DNA of 64,000 nucleotides from Halanaerobium hydrogeniformans (GTDB lineage: Bacteria; Bacillota; Halanaerobiia; Halanaerobiales; Halanaerobiaceae): positions 1,116,001 through 1,180,000 of the forward strand of contig NC_014654.1 of NCBI RefSeq assembly GCF_000166415.1, read 5' to 3'. The notes under the pieces were generated by a model. It was not told the DNA's origin. It did not search any database and saw only the letters and a list, made by a program, of their open reading frames with translations. Positions 26,543 through 35,677 of the stretch are shown piece after piece (position 1 is the first letter of the stretch; every line of letters starts with the position of its first letter). Made by a program: the position numbers and the translations under genes.

Positions 26543-27868
26543 ATGTCAAAATGGAAACTGTCTAAATATACAGTAGTTTTTAGATGTGAATCCGGTGATG
26601 CGATCTTTCATAACAGTTTTATGGGTGCAATAGCTGTAATCCCCTCTAATGAATTTTCCAGGCTAGAAGAAGATCTTTATCAAGAGATTGATGAAAAAGA
26701 TTTTGCAGATAATTGCTTAAAGGAGCTTTGTGAAAATGGATTTTTCTTTCCCAGCCAGATCGATGAAGCAGACTTTGTAGAGAAAATTTTAAAAAGAGAA
26801 AATAGATCTAAGAACTTAGATCTTGTTATACTCCCTCATGAAAATTGTAATTTCAGGTGTGATTATTGTTATGAAACCCATCAGGGTGGTATTATGGAAA
26901 CAGAAATTGTTGAAGGCCTTAAGTTGTTCACCTATAATAAAGTTGCAGAATACAGCAGCCTTAATACCAGGTGGTTTGGTGGGGAACCTCTATTAGCAAG
27001 GGATATTATCTATCAACTGTCGGACTCTTTTCTGGAAAGCTGTGAGCGAGCGGGAATTCCTTATAGTAGTCATATGACAACCAATGCCTATTTATTAACG
27101 CCAGAAGTAGTAGATGAACTTTTAAAGCGAAAGATCAATAAATTTCAAATCACTTTTGATGGTCCTGAAATTATTCATGATAGTACAAGGAAGTTAGCAG
27201 GAGGCGGGAAGACCTTTAAAGTGATTCTTAATAATTTATTAGCGATGAAAAATAGGGATCTTGATTTTTATGTTTCGCTGAGAGTTAATTTTAATAATGC
27301 ATCTTTAGTATTAATGGAAGATTTGTTTCGATTAATTTCAGAAAATTTCGGCAATGATCCCAGGTTTGGTTTATATTTTAGACCGATTGGCAAATATGGT
27401 GGGCCAAATGATGAAAAGCTTGAAATCTGTCAGCCGGAGTATGCCAAACTAATTGAAATGGAACTTACTGAGGAATACAGTCAGTTTGGTTATTTAGATA
27501 AGTTAGTTAAAAAGAGTCTGCAGCCTCATGGTCAGGTCTGTTATGCTGCAAAGGAGTCTTCTCTGATCATTGGTGCTGACGGAACTATTTATAAGTGTTC
27601 GGTGGCTTTTGAAGACCCGAAAAATCATGTCGGTAAATTAAAGCCTGATGGCACAATGGCAATTGATAAGTCGCGTTGGAATTTATGGGTAGCCAATGAA
27701 GATAGTGAAGCCAGCAAATGTATTTCATGTCCGGTCAAGCCAATCTGCCAGGGCAAGTATTGTCCAAGATATACTATTCGAAAGAAGGAGCCTATCTGTG
27801 CTATGAAGGCAAAAGAGTATGAGAAACTAGTTCAAATTGCCAGCAGTTATGATGGAATGCTCCTCTAA
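26543..27868 (+). CDS. Radical SAM/SPASM peptide-modifying enzyme
   Basis: This 441-residue enzyme is probably a RiPP maturase. Residues 1-85 form an N-terminal domain that could be a peptide-recognition (RRE/PqqD-like) region. The radical SAM cluster CNFRCDYCYE gives Cys 102, 106 and 109 in CxxxCxxC form, followed by the WFGGEPLL motif and SSHMTTNAYLL strand. The C-terminal SPASM region is Cys-rich (CYAAKESS, GADGTIYKCS, CISCPVKPICQGKYCPRY), expected to hold auxiliary 4Fe-4S clusters. The next gene on the same transcript encodes a Cys-rich small protein, the likely substrate. An anaerobic sulfatase-maturase role is possible, but no sulfatase is nearby. Confidence 0.85.
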   Translation: MSKWKLSKYTVVFRCESGDAIFHNSFMGAIAVIPSNEFSRLEEDLYQEIDEKDFADNCLKELCENGFFFPSQIDEADFVEKILKRENRSKNLDLVILPHENCNFRCDYCYETHQGGIMETEIVEGLKLFTYNKVAEYSSLNTRWFGGEPLLARDIIYQLSDSFLESCERAGIPYSSHMTTNAYLLTPEVVDELLKRKINKFQITFDGPEIIHDSTRKLAGGGKTFKVILNNLLAMKNRDLDFYVSLRVNFNNASLVLMEDLFRLISENFGNDPRFGLYFRPIGKYGGPNDEKLEICQPEYAKLIEMELTEEYSQFGYLDKLVKKSLQPHGQVCYAAKESSLIIGADGTIYKCSVAFEDPKNHVGKLKPDGTMAIDKSRWNLWVANEDSEASKCISCPVKPICQGKYCPRYTIRKKEPICAMKAKEYEKLVQIASSYDGMLL

Positions 27869-27951
27869 GTTTTTAGGGGGTGATTGCTAAATTAAACAAT
27901 TGTTAGGGCATTAACTATTGGGCCGTTTAAAGTTTAAAAGGAGGAAATCTG

Positions 27952-28272
27952 ATGGATAAGAAAAAGTTACAGGATATTAAAGAAGCTAAGAAAAAAATAG
28001 TTGAGGGTTCATTGACTATCTGGAATGCCAGGTTAGATGCTTTAGCAGAAAGAGGAAATATTAGAGATTTAATTAATTATATTGGTGGACCAGTTGTTGA
28101 TGATTCCTGGACAAATATTTGTGGTTGTCCCGAGCCTGATTCTCCTGTTTGTTTTTGTTCATGTCCACCTGACAATTCTGAAGATCTTTATTATCATATC
28201 AACGAAATGGGAAGAAAGATTAATCTAATTTTAGAGAATATAGATGATCTAAGGAATAACTTTAAAAAATAA
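27952..28272 (+). CDS. Cys-rich small protein, candidate RiPP precursor
   Basis: No known family is recognised. The 106-residue protein has a Lys-rich helical N-terminus (about 1-45), then a Gly-Gly-Pro, then a compact Cys-rich patch WTNICGCPEPDSPVCFCSC with Cys at 57, 59, 67, 69 and 71. Two Cys-Pro-x-Asp-type stretches (CPEPD, CPPD) recall the Cys-x-x-x-Asp motifs of thioether-linked freyrasin. A helical follower (about 78-106) ends the protein. It lies 83 bases after the radical SAM gene with its own AAAAGGAGGAAA ribosome site and shares its terminator. Precursor status is inferred from pairing and composition. Confidence 0.6.
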   Translation: MDKKKLQDIKEAKKKIVEGSLTIWNARLDALAERGNIRDLINYIGGPVVDDSWTNICGCPEPDSPVCFCSCPPDNSEDLYYHINEMGRKINLILENIDDLRNNFKK

Positions 28273-28324
28273 GAAGATAAAAGAAATAAAAAAAGCTTAA
28301 AAAACTGAAGATTGATATTTATTC

Positions 28325-28348
28325 ACCTGCTAATAGCAGGTTTTTTTT
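28325..28348 (+). terminator. Rho-independent terminator of the radical SAM/peptide operon
   Basis: ACCTGC (28325-28330) and GCAGGT (28336-28341) form a stem with a TAATA loop, followed by eight T residues. Confidence 0.9.
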
Positions 28349-28533
28349 GCTTAAAAATTTATTTAATTAACTAATTGTACACTAATAAATTGCAGGACAA
28401 GCTGTAGTTTATCTTGAATTATAAAATAACGAAAATTTTTTAAAAGCATTACAAAATCAAAATTATACTTCACCTGCCAATTATGATAACTATAAATATT
28501 TAATTTTATATATTCACAGACTGGAGGATAAAA

Positions 28534-29316
28534 ATGAATAAAAGATTAATATTTTTCTTATTAATAATAATATTATTTGCTTTAATAATAGGAGATAGTG
28601 GATTAGCTGCAGCAGAATATCCCAAGTTATATAATTATTTAGAAGGCTCAGAAGAATTTAAAGAAAATGTGGAAAGACAGGCTGTAAAGTATGCTGATAC
28701 TTTTCATTTAAGTGCCAGGACTGAGGAAAAAGTGGTAGCACTTACTTTTGATGATGGCCCTCATCCTAGCTACACTGAGAAAATTTTAGATATTTTAGAT
28801 GAATATGAAATAAAAGCCAGTTTTTTTATGATTGGAAATAGGGTTGGGAGATATCCCGGACTTGTAGAGAAAGTTGCTAATAAAGGTCATTATGTAGGCA
28901 ATCATTCTTATAATCATCCTAATTTAAGTAATATGAAGGATGAAGCTGTATTTGCTGAAGAAATATATCCCACTTCAGAAATTATAGAAGAAGTTACCGG
29001 TAATTATCCTAAGATAATTAGACCACCTTATGGCAGTATTACAGACTCTCAAATAGAGTATTTAAAAGAAGAAAACTGGCAAATTATTAACTGGTCTGTT
29101 GATACTTTTGATTGGAAAAGTGAATTAAATGATCCGCAGCAAATGTATGAAGAAATAGTTAAACATCATCATCCAGGAATGGTTATTTTAATGCATGATT
29201 CAAGTGGAGGCAGTGGAAACGGTTTAGAGATGCTACCTCAGTTAATAGAAACTCTTCATGCTAAAGGATATGAGTTCGTAACAGTTAAAGATCTATTATA
29301 TCTATATAATAATTGA
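28534..29316 (+). CDS. Polysaccharide deacetylase (NodB domain), exported
   Basis: This 260-residue protein has an N-terminal signal/anchor (LIFFLLIIILFALIIGDSG). The NodB-homology domain has TFDDGPHPSYT (catalytic Asp and metal Asp), HSYNHPNLS (metal His residues), RPPYGSI and ILMHDSSGG. It probably removes N-acetyl groups from peptidoglycan or another polysaccharide outside the cell (PdaA/PgdA-like). ATG 28534 follows TGGAGGAT. It is monocistronic. Confidence 0.9.
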   Translation: MNKRLIFFLLIIILFALIIGDSGLAAAEYPKLYNYLEGSEEFKENVERQAVKYADTFHLSARTEEKVVALTFDDGPHPSYTEKILDILDEYEIKASFFMIGNRVGRYPGLVEKVANKGHYVGNHSYNHPNLSNMKDEAVFAEEIYPTSEIIEEVTGNYPKIIRPPYGSITDSQIEYLKEENWQIINWSVDTFDWKSELNDPQQMYEEIVKHHHPGMVILMHDSSGGSGNGLEMLPQLIETLHAKGYEFVTVKDLLYLYNN

Positions 29317-29331
29317 GGATAAGAAGATTTA

Positions 29332-29367
29332 GAGCATCGTTTTCTCAGATTTGATGCTCATGTTTTT
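29332..29367 (+). terminator. Rho-independent terminator
   Basis: GAGCATC (29332-29338) pairs with GATGCTC (29353-29359), then a short T-run. It lies 16 bases after the deacetylase stop. Confidence 0.7.
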
Positions 29368-29390
29368 AAAAGAATTGGAGGAGATAAGTT

Positions 29391-30263
29391 ATGAATTTTG
29401 GTTTTGAATGTTATTCCTGTATTTTACGGCAGGGTTATGAAGCAGCTACAATGGTTACAGATAATGATGATGTGATCAGGGAAATATTGTCTGAAATATG
29501 CTCTGAATTAGCTAAACTTGATCCGACTATTAGCCCACCAGAATTTATTGCAATTGTTCATCAGATAATAAAGAAAAAAACAGGTGTAGAGGATCCCTAT
29601 GCGAAGATTAAAGCCAAAAACATGAAGACTTCTTTACAGATTTATCCTAAGGTTGAGAAAATTGTCAGTAATTCAGATGATCCACTTTTAGCTTCTTTAG
29701 TGATGTCGGCAGTTGGTAATTCTATTGATACAGCTGTTGGTTTGGAAGTTGATATTGTTAAAAATATAGAAAAATCTCTGCAGACAGGACTTAATTATTC
29801 TGATTATGGACTTTTAAAAGAAGAGCTTGATCAGGCAGATAATGTTCTGATAATTGCAGATAATACTGGTGAGGCCGTATTTGATAGATTATTACTGAAA
29901 GAACTTAATAAACTAGATATGAAGATAACTTATGTAGTAAGAAGTAAAGCTGTATTAAATGACATAACAATTAGAGATGCAAAAAAGTTAAACATTGATT
30001 CAATGGCTGAAGTAATTGAAAGTGGTACCTTTACTCCAGGTGTTATTTTAAGTCAGTGCAATGATAATTTTAAAAATATTTACTACAATTCAGATCTAAT
30101 CATAAGCAAGGGCCAGGGTAATCTGGAAGGCCTTAGCAATGCAGGGGAAAATATTTTCTTTCTTTTAAAAGCCAAGTGTAAATTTATAGAGTTTATTTTA
30201 AAAAATGGTATAGAAAAAGGAGATTTAGTATTGATTAAAAGTGATAAAATTTCTGAGAAATAA
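29391..30263 (+). CDS. DUF89 (ARMT1-like) family protein
   Basis: This 290-residue DUF89 protein belongs to a metal-dependent phosphatase fold; characterised relatives hydrolyse sugar or metabolite phosphates (damage-control type). Conserved features are the N-terminal CYSCILRQGYEA, VMSAVGNSIDTAVG, LIIADNTGEAVFDRLLL (metal-binding Asp/Asn) and LIISKGQGNLEGLS. It is 70 bases upstream of a corrinoid protein gene and begins the methyl-transfer region. It may process a phosphorylated product of the kinase at 32.7 kb; that link is inference. Confidence 0.8.
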   Translation: MNFGFECYSCILRQGYEAATMVTDNDDVIREILSEICSELAKLDPTISPPEFIAIVHQIIKKKTGVEDPYAKIKAKNMKTSLQIYPKVEKIVSNSDDPLLASLVMSAVGNSIDTAVGLEVDIVKNIEKSLQTGLNYSDYGLLKEELDQADNVLIIADNTGEAVFDRLLLKELNKLDMKITYVVRSKAVLNDITIRDAKKLNIDSMAEVIESGTFTPGVILSQCNDNFKNIYYNSDLIISKGQGNLEGLSNAGENIFFLLKAKCKFIEFILKNGIEKGDLVLIKSDKISEK

Positions 30264-30333
30264 TTTCTGTTGAGCAGAACGATTAAATATTAATTAATAT
30301 ACTAATTTATTATATCAATAAGGAGCAAAAATC

Positions 30334-30978
30334 ATGGAGACATTTAACACATTATCTATTAATCTGCAGAAGGGTAATATTAAAAAAACTAAAAATATAA
30401 TAATTAATGCTTTAAAAGAAGGATATAAACCTGAAGAATTACTGAATAAAGGTCTTTTGCCTGCTATGGAAATAATAGCTGAAAAATTTAGAAAAGATGA
30501 TATTTTTATACCAGAAGTTTTAATATCTGCAAGAGCTATGAATGCTGCTTTAAAAATTTTAAAAAAAGAACTTATTAAAACAGATTATAAAGCAAAAGGA
30601 ACTGCTGTAATTGGAACTGTTGAAGGTGATATACACAATATAGGTAAAAATATTGTGAAAATCATGCTTCAAAGTAAAGGTTTTGAGGTTTATGATCTTG
30701 GTACTGATGTGACACCAGAAAAATTTACAGAAGCTGTTAAAAAATATCAGCCAGATTTACTCTGTATTTATGCTTTATTGACTACAACAATGCCTGTTAT
30801 GAAAAAAGTCATTGAAAGAATGGAGGTGGAGGATCTTAGGGAAGATTTAATTATCATGATTGGTGGTGCTCCAATTACAGATAATTTTCGTAATATTATT
30901 CATGCAGATTTATATGCCGCAAATGCAGCAGATGCAGCTGATAAAGCGGAAAAGATATTAAAAAGTAAAAGAAAATAA
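30334..30978 (+). CDS. Corrinoid methyl-carrier protein (MtaC/MtbC type)
   Basis: This 214-residue protein carries a methyl group on a corrinoid. The N-terminal helical cap domain (residues 1-85) has EKFRKDDIFIPEVLISARAMNAAL. The Rossmann B12-binding domain follows, with the cobalt-ligating His in EGDIHNIGKNIVKIML (DxHxxG) and a C-terminal GGAPIT. It is the intact paralogue of the TAG-containing gene at 35678 and the same length. It forms a unit with the DUF89 gene and has its own terminator. Confidence 0.92.
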   Translation: METFNTLSINLQKGNIKKTKNIIINALKEGYKPEELLNKGLLPAMEIIAEKFRKDDIFIPEVLISARAMNAALKILKKELIKTDYKAKGTAVIGTVEGDIHNIGKNIVKIMLQSKGFEVYDLGTDVTPEKFTEAVKKYQPDLLCIYALLTTTMPVMKKVIERMEVEDLREDLIIMIGGAPITDNFRNIIHADLYAANAADAADKAEKILKSKRK

Positions 30979-30990
30979 AGATTGGTTTAA

Positions 30991-31030
30991 TACTCTATTT
31001 TCAGAAAATTATGAAAATAGAGTATTTTTT
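30991..31030 (+). terminator. Rho-independent terminator
   Basis: A perfect 12-bp stem, TACTCTATTTTC / GAAAATAGAGTA, with a 10-base loop and six T residues follows the corrinoid protein gene. Confidence 0.92.
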
Positions 31031-31264
31031 AAACTGTTTAATATTTTACAAAAATTTATTGAATATTACAATAAATATATTGAGAACCTAACTATAATGT
31101 AATTATGGTAAATGATATCGCTAATTTTTGAGAGCGAGCTTAAAACTAAAAAAGATGATATTTAATCAAAGCTTATATTGAATGTATACAATTATTCTTT
31201 AATAGAGAAAATTAAATATCTTTAAATTAATACAACAAATATCTTAAAAATAAGGATGAATAAA

Positions 31265-32578
31265 ATGAAATTTAAATCTGACAAAGATGAAAAATATTTA
31301 AAAGAAATAATTAATGATTATACATCTACAAGTGGTATGAATGTCAATGCTTGCAAGATAGATAACTCTGAAATAGTTAAATGTATTAAATGCAGTGAGC
31401 TGAGAAAAGAATATAAATTTTGCAATCTTGTCCATGAATTAAGCAGTACTGAAAATAATAATAAAGATATATGTACTAATGATGATTGTAAAAATACCTG
31501 TCTTTATGGAAGTCTTCAAGCAGAAAAACTTGGTAAAGAATATATTTATTTTTGTCCTTTCGGATTAGTAAAATGGACAGTACCAATTTTAGTTGATGGG
31601 GAAATGAATTATTTTCTTTCCGGTGGTCCTGTTTTAATGCATTCTATAGATGATTTATTAATAGAAGATGTGATAAGTAAAAATAAAAAATTAGAACCAA
31701 AAGTAGATGAAGTCAAAAAGTATCTTCAAGAATTTGAAGTAGTAAATACTAAACGGGTAAGACATCTGGCAAGGGTTTTAAGAATGCTTGCAGAAAGTCT
31801 GATGACAGATGAAAATCTTCGGCGGGTTAGAGAAAAAATGAAAATTAATGAAGATAATGCTGCAGTCGCAGAATTTGTGGGAGACTTCAAAGAAAAGAAT
31901 GATGAATATTTGTATCCACTTAATAAAGAGAAGAAATTGATTTCTAAAATTAAAATTGGAGACAAAGATGAGTCACGTAAAATATTAAATGAAATTTTAG
32001 CTTATATATATTCAAAAGAAAATAAGGGATTTCAGATGACAAAAGTACGAATAATCGAGCTGATTGGAGTGCTTTCAAGAACTGCTGTTGATGTAGGTGC
32101 AGATTTAGAGATTATTTTTGGTTTAGAATATGAATATTTAGAAAAAATAAATCAAGTTAAACAAATTGATAAACTTTCAATTTGGTTGACAAAAATAGTT
32201 GAAAGATTTATAGAGTGTACTATTTCTATCAAAAATGTAAAAAATAGAGATTTAATATATAAAAGTATGGATTATATAAGAAATAATTATTCTAACAATA
32301 TTTCTCTTAAAGAAGTAGCACATCAGGTTGGATTAAGCCCAAATTACTTAAGCTCATTGTTTAAGGAAGAAGTCGGTATGACTTACAATACTTATTTAAA
32401 TAGAGTTAGAATTGAAAATAGCAAAAATTTATTAAAAAAAGGATATTCACTAGTAAAGGTTGCACATATGGTTGGATTTAATGATCAGAGCTATTATTCA
32501 AAGGTCTTTAAAAAAATAGAAAAAACCTCACCTGGTAAATGGCAAACGGGGCAGAAGATTAACATCTATAGAGGTTAG
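31265..32578 (+). CDS. PocR-domain AraC-family regulator
   Basis: This 437-residue regulator has three parts. Residues ~15-150 are a PocR-type sensory domain with several Cys (CTNDDCKNTC, YFCPFGLVKWTVPI). The middle resembles the upstream Pdu regulator (IIELIGVLSRTAVDVGA). A C-terminal AraC DNA-binding domain has VGLSPNYLSSLFKEEVG and VGFNDQSYYSKVFKKIEKTSPG. The start is ATG 31265 after TAAGGATGA; the in-frame ATG at 31256 overlaps that site. It probably activates the downstream kinase and methyltransferase genes. The PocR ligand may be a diol, polyol or related compound. Confidence 0.87.
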   Translation: MKFKSDKDEKYLKEIINDYTSTSGMNVNACKIDNSEIVKCIKCSELRKEYKFCNLVHELSSTENNNKDICTNDDCKNTCLYGSLQAEKLGKEYIYFCPFGLVKWTVPILVDGEMNYFLSGGPVLMHSIDDLLIEDVISKNKKLEPKVDEVKKYLQEFEVVNTKRVRHLARVLRMLAESLMTDENLRRVREKMKINEDNAAVAEFVGDFKEKNDEYLYPLNKEKKLISKIKIGDKDESRKILNEILAYIYSKENKGFQMTKVRIIELIGVLSRTAVDVGADLEIIFGLEYEYLEKINQVKQIDKLSIWLTKIVERFIECTISIKNVKNRDLIYKSMDYIRNNYSNNISLKEVAHQVGLSPNYLSSLFKEEVGMTYNTYLNRVRIENSKNLLKKGYSLVKVAHMVGFNDQSYYSKVFKKIEKTSPGKWQTGQKINIYRG

Positions 32579-32732
32579 TAATTATTAATCTTAAGAAGGG
32601 TGGAGATATATAGGAGAATAATAAGGATCTTTAGTTAGGTAGTGTTGATTGTATAGTTGGATTCATATAACTAGTGTTAATTTTCATTGTAAATTTTTTT
32701 AAAATTTCTAAAATAGAAGGAGTGCAGATAAT

Positions 32733-34277
32733 ATGGGGAAAAAATATGTATGTGGAATTGATAATGGGACAACTGGAACAAAGGCCATGATATTTGATTT
32801 GGAAGGTAATGTAGTAGGTAGTGCTTATCGTGAATATAAATGTGAATATCCTAATCCAGGTTGGGTAGATCAAGATGCAGATGTGCTCTTTAATGAACTC
32901 TGTAATGCTGTAAAGTCTGCTGTACAGAACTCGGGAGTTGAAAATAAAGATATAATTTCTGTTGGGCTTTCAACACAGAGATGTACTATGGTTCCGGTTG
33001 ATAGTGATTGTAAACCTATACGTAAAGCAATTTCCTGGCAAGATAGGCGTCCAACTAAAGAATGTGATTGGATAAGGGAAGAATTTGGAGCGGATAGATA
33101 TTACAATATAACAGGACTACCTGTAGATACAACTTGGGCATTACCTGCTATTATGTGGATTATAAATAATGAAAAAGATATATATGATAAGACGGATAAA
33201 TTCCTGTTAACTCAAGAATATATTTTACATAGATTGGGGGCGAAATCTTATCCAGAAGATTGGTCAAATGGATCACTTTATGGTCTCATGGATATTGAAG
33301 AATTTGAATGGAGCACTGAACTTTTAGAAGCCACTAATATTTCAATAGATAAGTTACCTGAATTAGTACCGTCTGCCAAAAAAGTTGGGAAAATTGATAA
33401 AAAAGCTTCTATATTAACAGGTTTGGCTGAAGGAACTATTCTGGTTACTGGTGGTGGAGATCAGCAGTGTGCAGGAGTTGGTGCAGGAGTAATTAAAGAA
33501 GGTCTGGCAGAAGTTACCTTAGGAACTGCTGGGGTTAGTCTCTGCTTTATGAATGAGCCCAATAAAGATCCAGATGGAGTTATGCCCTGTTCTGCTCATG
33601 CAGTACCTGGTAAATGGGAATATGAAGGACTGCAGATGGCTGCTGGAGCCTCACTGAAATGGTATAGAGACAATTTTGCAGATTTAGAAAAACTTATGGC
33701 TGAAAGAGTAGATATGGATCCATATGAGTTCATTAATATTGAGATTGACAAAGTTCCAGCTGGTTCAGATGGACTTATCTTTTTACCTCATTTAGCTGGT
33801 GCAGGTGCTCCTATCTGGAATCCAATTGCTAAAGGTGTTTTGTTTGGTCTGACATTATCTCACACCAGAAATTCCATCGCTAGAGCAATTATGGAAGGTG
33901 TATCGATGGAAACTAGACAGATATTAGAATCCTTTGAAGATTTAAATTTAGATCTAAAAGAGATTAGGATTACTGGTGGAGCAACTAAATCAAATATCTG
34001 GAATCAAATGCAGGCCAATATTTATGGTAAGCCTGTTGTTCCATTAGTTGTTGGTGAAGCGACTGTTCTTGGTGCTGCTTTATTAGGAGCAGTTGGTGCA
34101 GAATTATTTGACGATATAGAAAGTGCAGTAGAAAGCATGGTAAGAACTGAAGGCGTATTTGAGCCTGATGAAGAAATTCATGAACATTATAATAAAATAT
34201 TTAAATTGTATAAAAATATTTATAATAGTTTAGCTGATGGAAATTCTTACGAGAAAATGTCAGATATCATGAATTAA
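32733..34277 (+). CDS. FGGY-family carbohydrate/polyol kinase
   Basis: This 514-residue kinase has the FGGY N-terminal ATP-site CGIDNGTTGTKAMIFDLEG, SWQDRRPTKECDW and GLPVDTTWALPAIMW. The C-terminal half has ILVTGGGDQQCAGVGAG, VTLGTAGVSLCF and the signature ITGGATKSNIWNQMQANIYGKPV. It is nearest in style to xylulokinase and glycerol kinase; the exact substrate cannot be told. AGAAGGAG precedes ATG 32733. Its position before methyltransferase and corrinoid genes suggests phosphorylation of the demethylated (or methylated) polyol or sugar, by inference. Confidence 0.88.
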   Translation: MGKKYVCGIDNGTTGTKAMIFDLEGNVVGSAYREYKCEYPNPGWVDQDADVLFNELCNAVKSAVQNSGVENKDIISVGLSTQRCTMVPVDSDCKPIRKAISWQDRRPTKECDWIREEFGADRYYNITGLPVDTTWALPAIMWIINNEKDIYDKTDKFLLTQEYILHRLGAKSYPEDWSNGSLYGLMDIEEFEWSTELLEATNISIDKLPELVPSAKKVGKIDKKASILTGLAEGTILVTGGGDQQCAGVGAGVIKEGLAEVTLGTAGVSLCFMNEPNKDPDGVMPCSAHAVPGKWEYEGLQMAAGASLKWYRDNFADLEKLMAERVDMDPYEFINIEIDKVPAGSDGLIFLPHLAGAGAPIWNPIAKGVLFGLTLSHTRNSIARAIMEGVSMETRQILESFEDLNLDLKEIRITGGATKSNIWNQMQANIYGKPVVPLVVGEATVLGAALLGAVGAELFDDIESAVESMVRTEGVFEPDEEIHEHYNKIFKLYKNIYNSLADGNSYEKMSDIMN

Positions 34278-34359
34278 AGAAGATTTATATAACTTTCAGA
34301 TTAATTAATATAAAAAAGATTCTAAATTTAAATAAAAGTTAGTTGAAGGAGATGGGAAA

Positions 34360-35508
34360 ATGAATGAAATGACTTCGAGAGAAAGGGTTCAGAAAACTTT
34401 AGAGCATAAAGAACCTGATAGAATACCTATTGATATAGTGCCGCTACTTGAAACATATAAAAATTTAAAAGAGTATTTAGGATTTGACATTGAAGAAGAG
34501 CTCAATCCTGGCAAATGGACTAATGTAGAAATGCATCCAAAGGTTATGGATAGACTGGGTGTTGATATTGTTCACTTAGGTCCCGGCAAACCAAATAATT
34601 GGAGTCCAACAGTTTATCCAGATGGTTCAGTAGATGATGAGTGGGGTGTTAGGCGCAAAAAGGTATCACATGGTGAAAGCTATTATAATGAGATAGTAAA
34701 ATCGCCTCTGGCAGATGCTGATATTGATGATCTTGATGATTATCAATGGCCTGATCCAGATGATCCGGGTAGAGTAGAGGGATTAAGGACAAAGGCTAAG
34801 AGGATTCATGAAGATACTGACTATGCAATTCTAGCACGTTTTGGTGGTAATGTTAATGAAGGGGCTACTGCTTTTCGAGGTTTTGAGCAGTGGTTAGTTG
34901 ATTATATGATCAATCAGAAATTTGTGGAGAAGCTACTTGATATAGTAATGGATATACAATTTAAAATTAATAAGAATTGTTTAAGAGAAGCCGGAGAATA
35001 TATTGATATTTTAAGACTTGGTGGAGAAGATATGGGAACCCAAAACTCACTTCTTTATCCACCTGATAAATTAAGAGAAATATGGTTTCCTAGACTAAAA
35101 GAATTTATCAAAAAAACCAAAAATGAATTTCATAAATATAATCCAAATGGGAAGATTATGTTACATTCTTGTGGTGCTATCTATCCAATTATTGAAGATC
35201 TAATAGATTGTGGGGTAGACATTCTTAATCCAATTCAACCTATGGCAAAAGGTATGGATACTAAAAAAATGAAAGAAGATTTTGGTGATAGATTAACTTT
35301 CCATGGAGCAATTGGTATTCAGGAAGTTCTGCCTAATTACACTCCTAGCGAAGTAGAAGAATTTGTTAAAGAAAAAATAAATGATCTTGGGCCTGGTGGA
35401 GGTTATATTCTATCACCAGCCCATAATGTACCTGAAGACTGCAAGGCAGAAAATATCGTTAAAATGTGTGATACTGTTAAGAAGTACGGAAGATATCCTC
35501 TGTATTAA
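34360..35508 (+). CDS. URO-D-fold methyltransferase
   Basis: This 382-residue protein is of the uroporphyrinogen-decarboxylase superfamily, the branch used as corrinoid-linked methyltransferases (MtaA/MtbA and substrate-specific relatives). The N-terminal TSRERVQKTLEHKEPDRIPID is typical. A central MLHSCGAIYPII gives His and Cys zinc-ligand candidates, and ILSPAHNVPEDCKAENI is near the C-terminus. It lies between the FGGY kinase and a corrinoid protein, so it is a good candidate for the substrate-demethylating enzyme. Heme synthesis is unlikely here. Confidence 0.82.
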   Translation: MNEMTSRERVQKTLEHKEPDRIPIDIVPLLETYKNLKEYLGFDIEEELNPGKWTNVEMHPKVMDRLGVDIVHLGPGKPNNWSPTVYPDGSVDDEWGVRRKKVSHGESYYNEIVKSPLADADIDDLDDYQWPDPDDPGRVEGLRTKAKRIHEDTDYAILARFGGNVNEGATAFRGFEQWLVDYMINQKFVEKLLDIVMDIQFKINKNCLREAGEYIDILRLGGEDMGTQNSLLYPPDKLREIWFPRLKEFIKKTKNEFHKYNPNGKIMLHSCGAIYPIIEDLIDCGVDILNPIQPMAKGMDTKKMKEDFGDRLTFHGAIGIQEVLPNYTPSEVEEFVKEKINDLGPGGGYILSPAHNVPEDCKAENIVKMCDTVKKYGRYPLY

Positions 35509-35584
35509 TTAAATTAGAAATCAGTGATTAAATTGTCATAGAGTTTAAATTATTATAAGAATATATTCAAAATATTATAATGTT

Positions 35585-35623
35585 AAAGAAGCCTCAGGCT
35601 GCTCACTATTATGGGGCTTCTTT
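35585..35623 (+). terminator. Hairpin, possible terminator or attenuator
   Basis: AAAGAAGCC (35585-35593) pairs with GGCTTCTTT (35615-35623). The T-run is short. It lies between the methyltransferase and the second corrinoid gene and may separate or attenuate expression. Confidence 0.55.
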
Positions 35624-35677
35624 ATAAAAAATAAAAATTTTAATTTATAAAATTGATTTGAGAGGGGAAATATAGTA

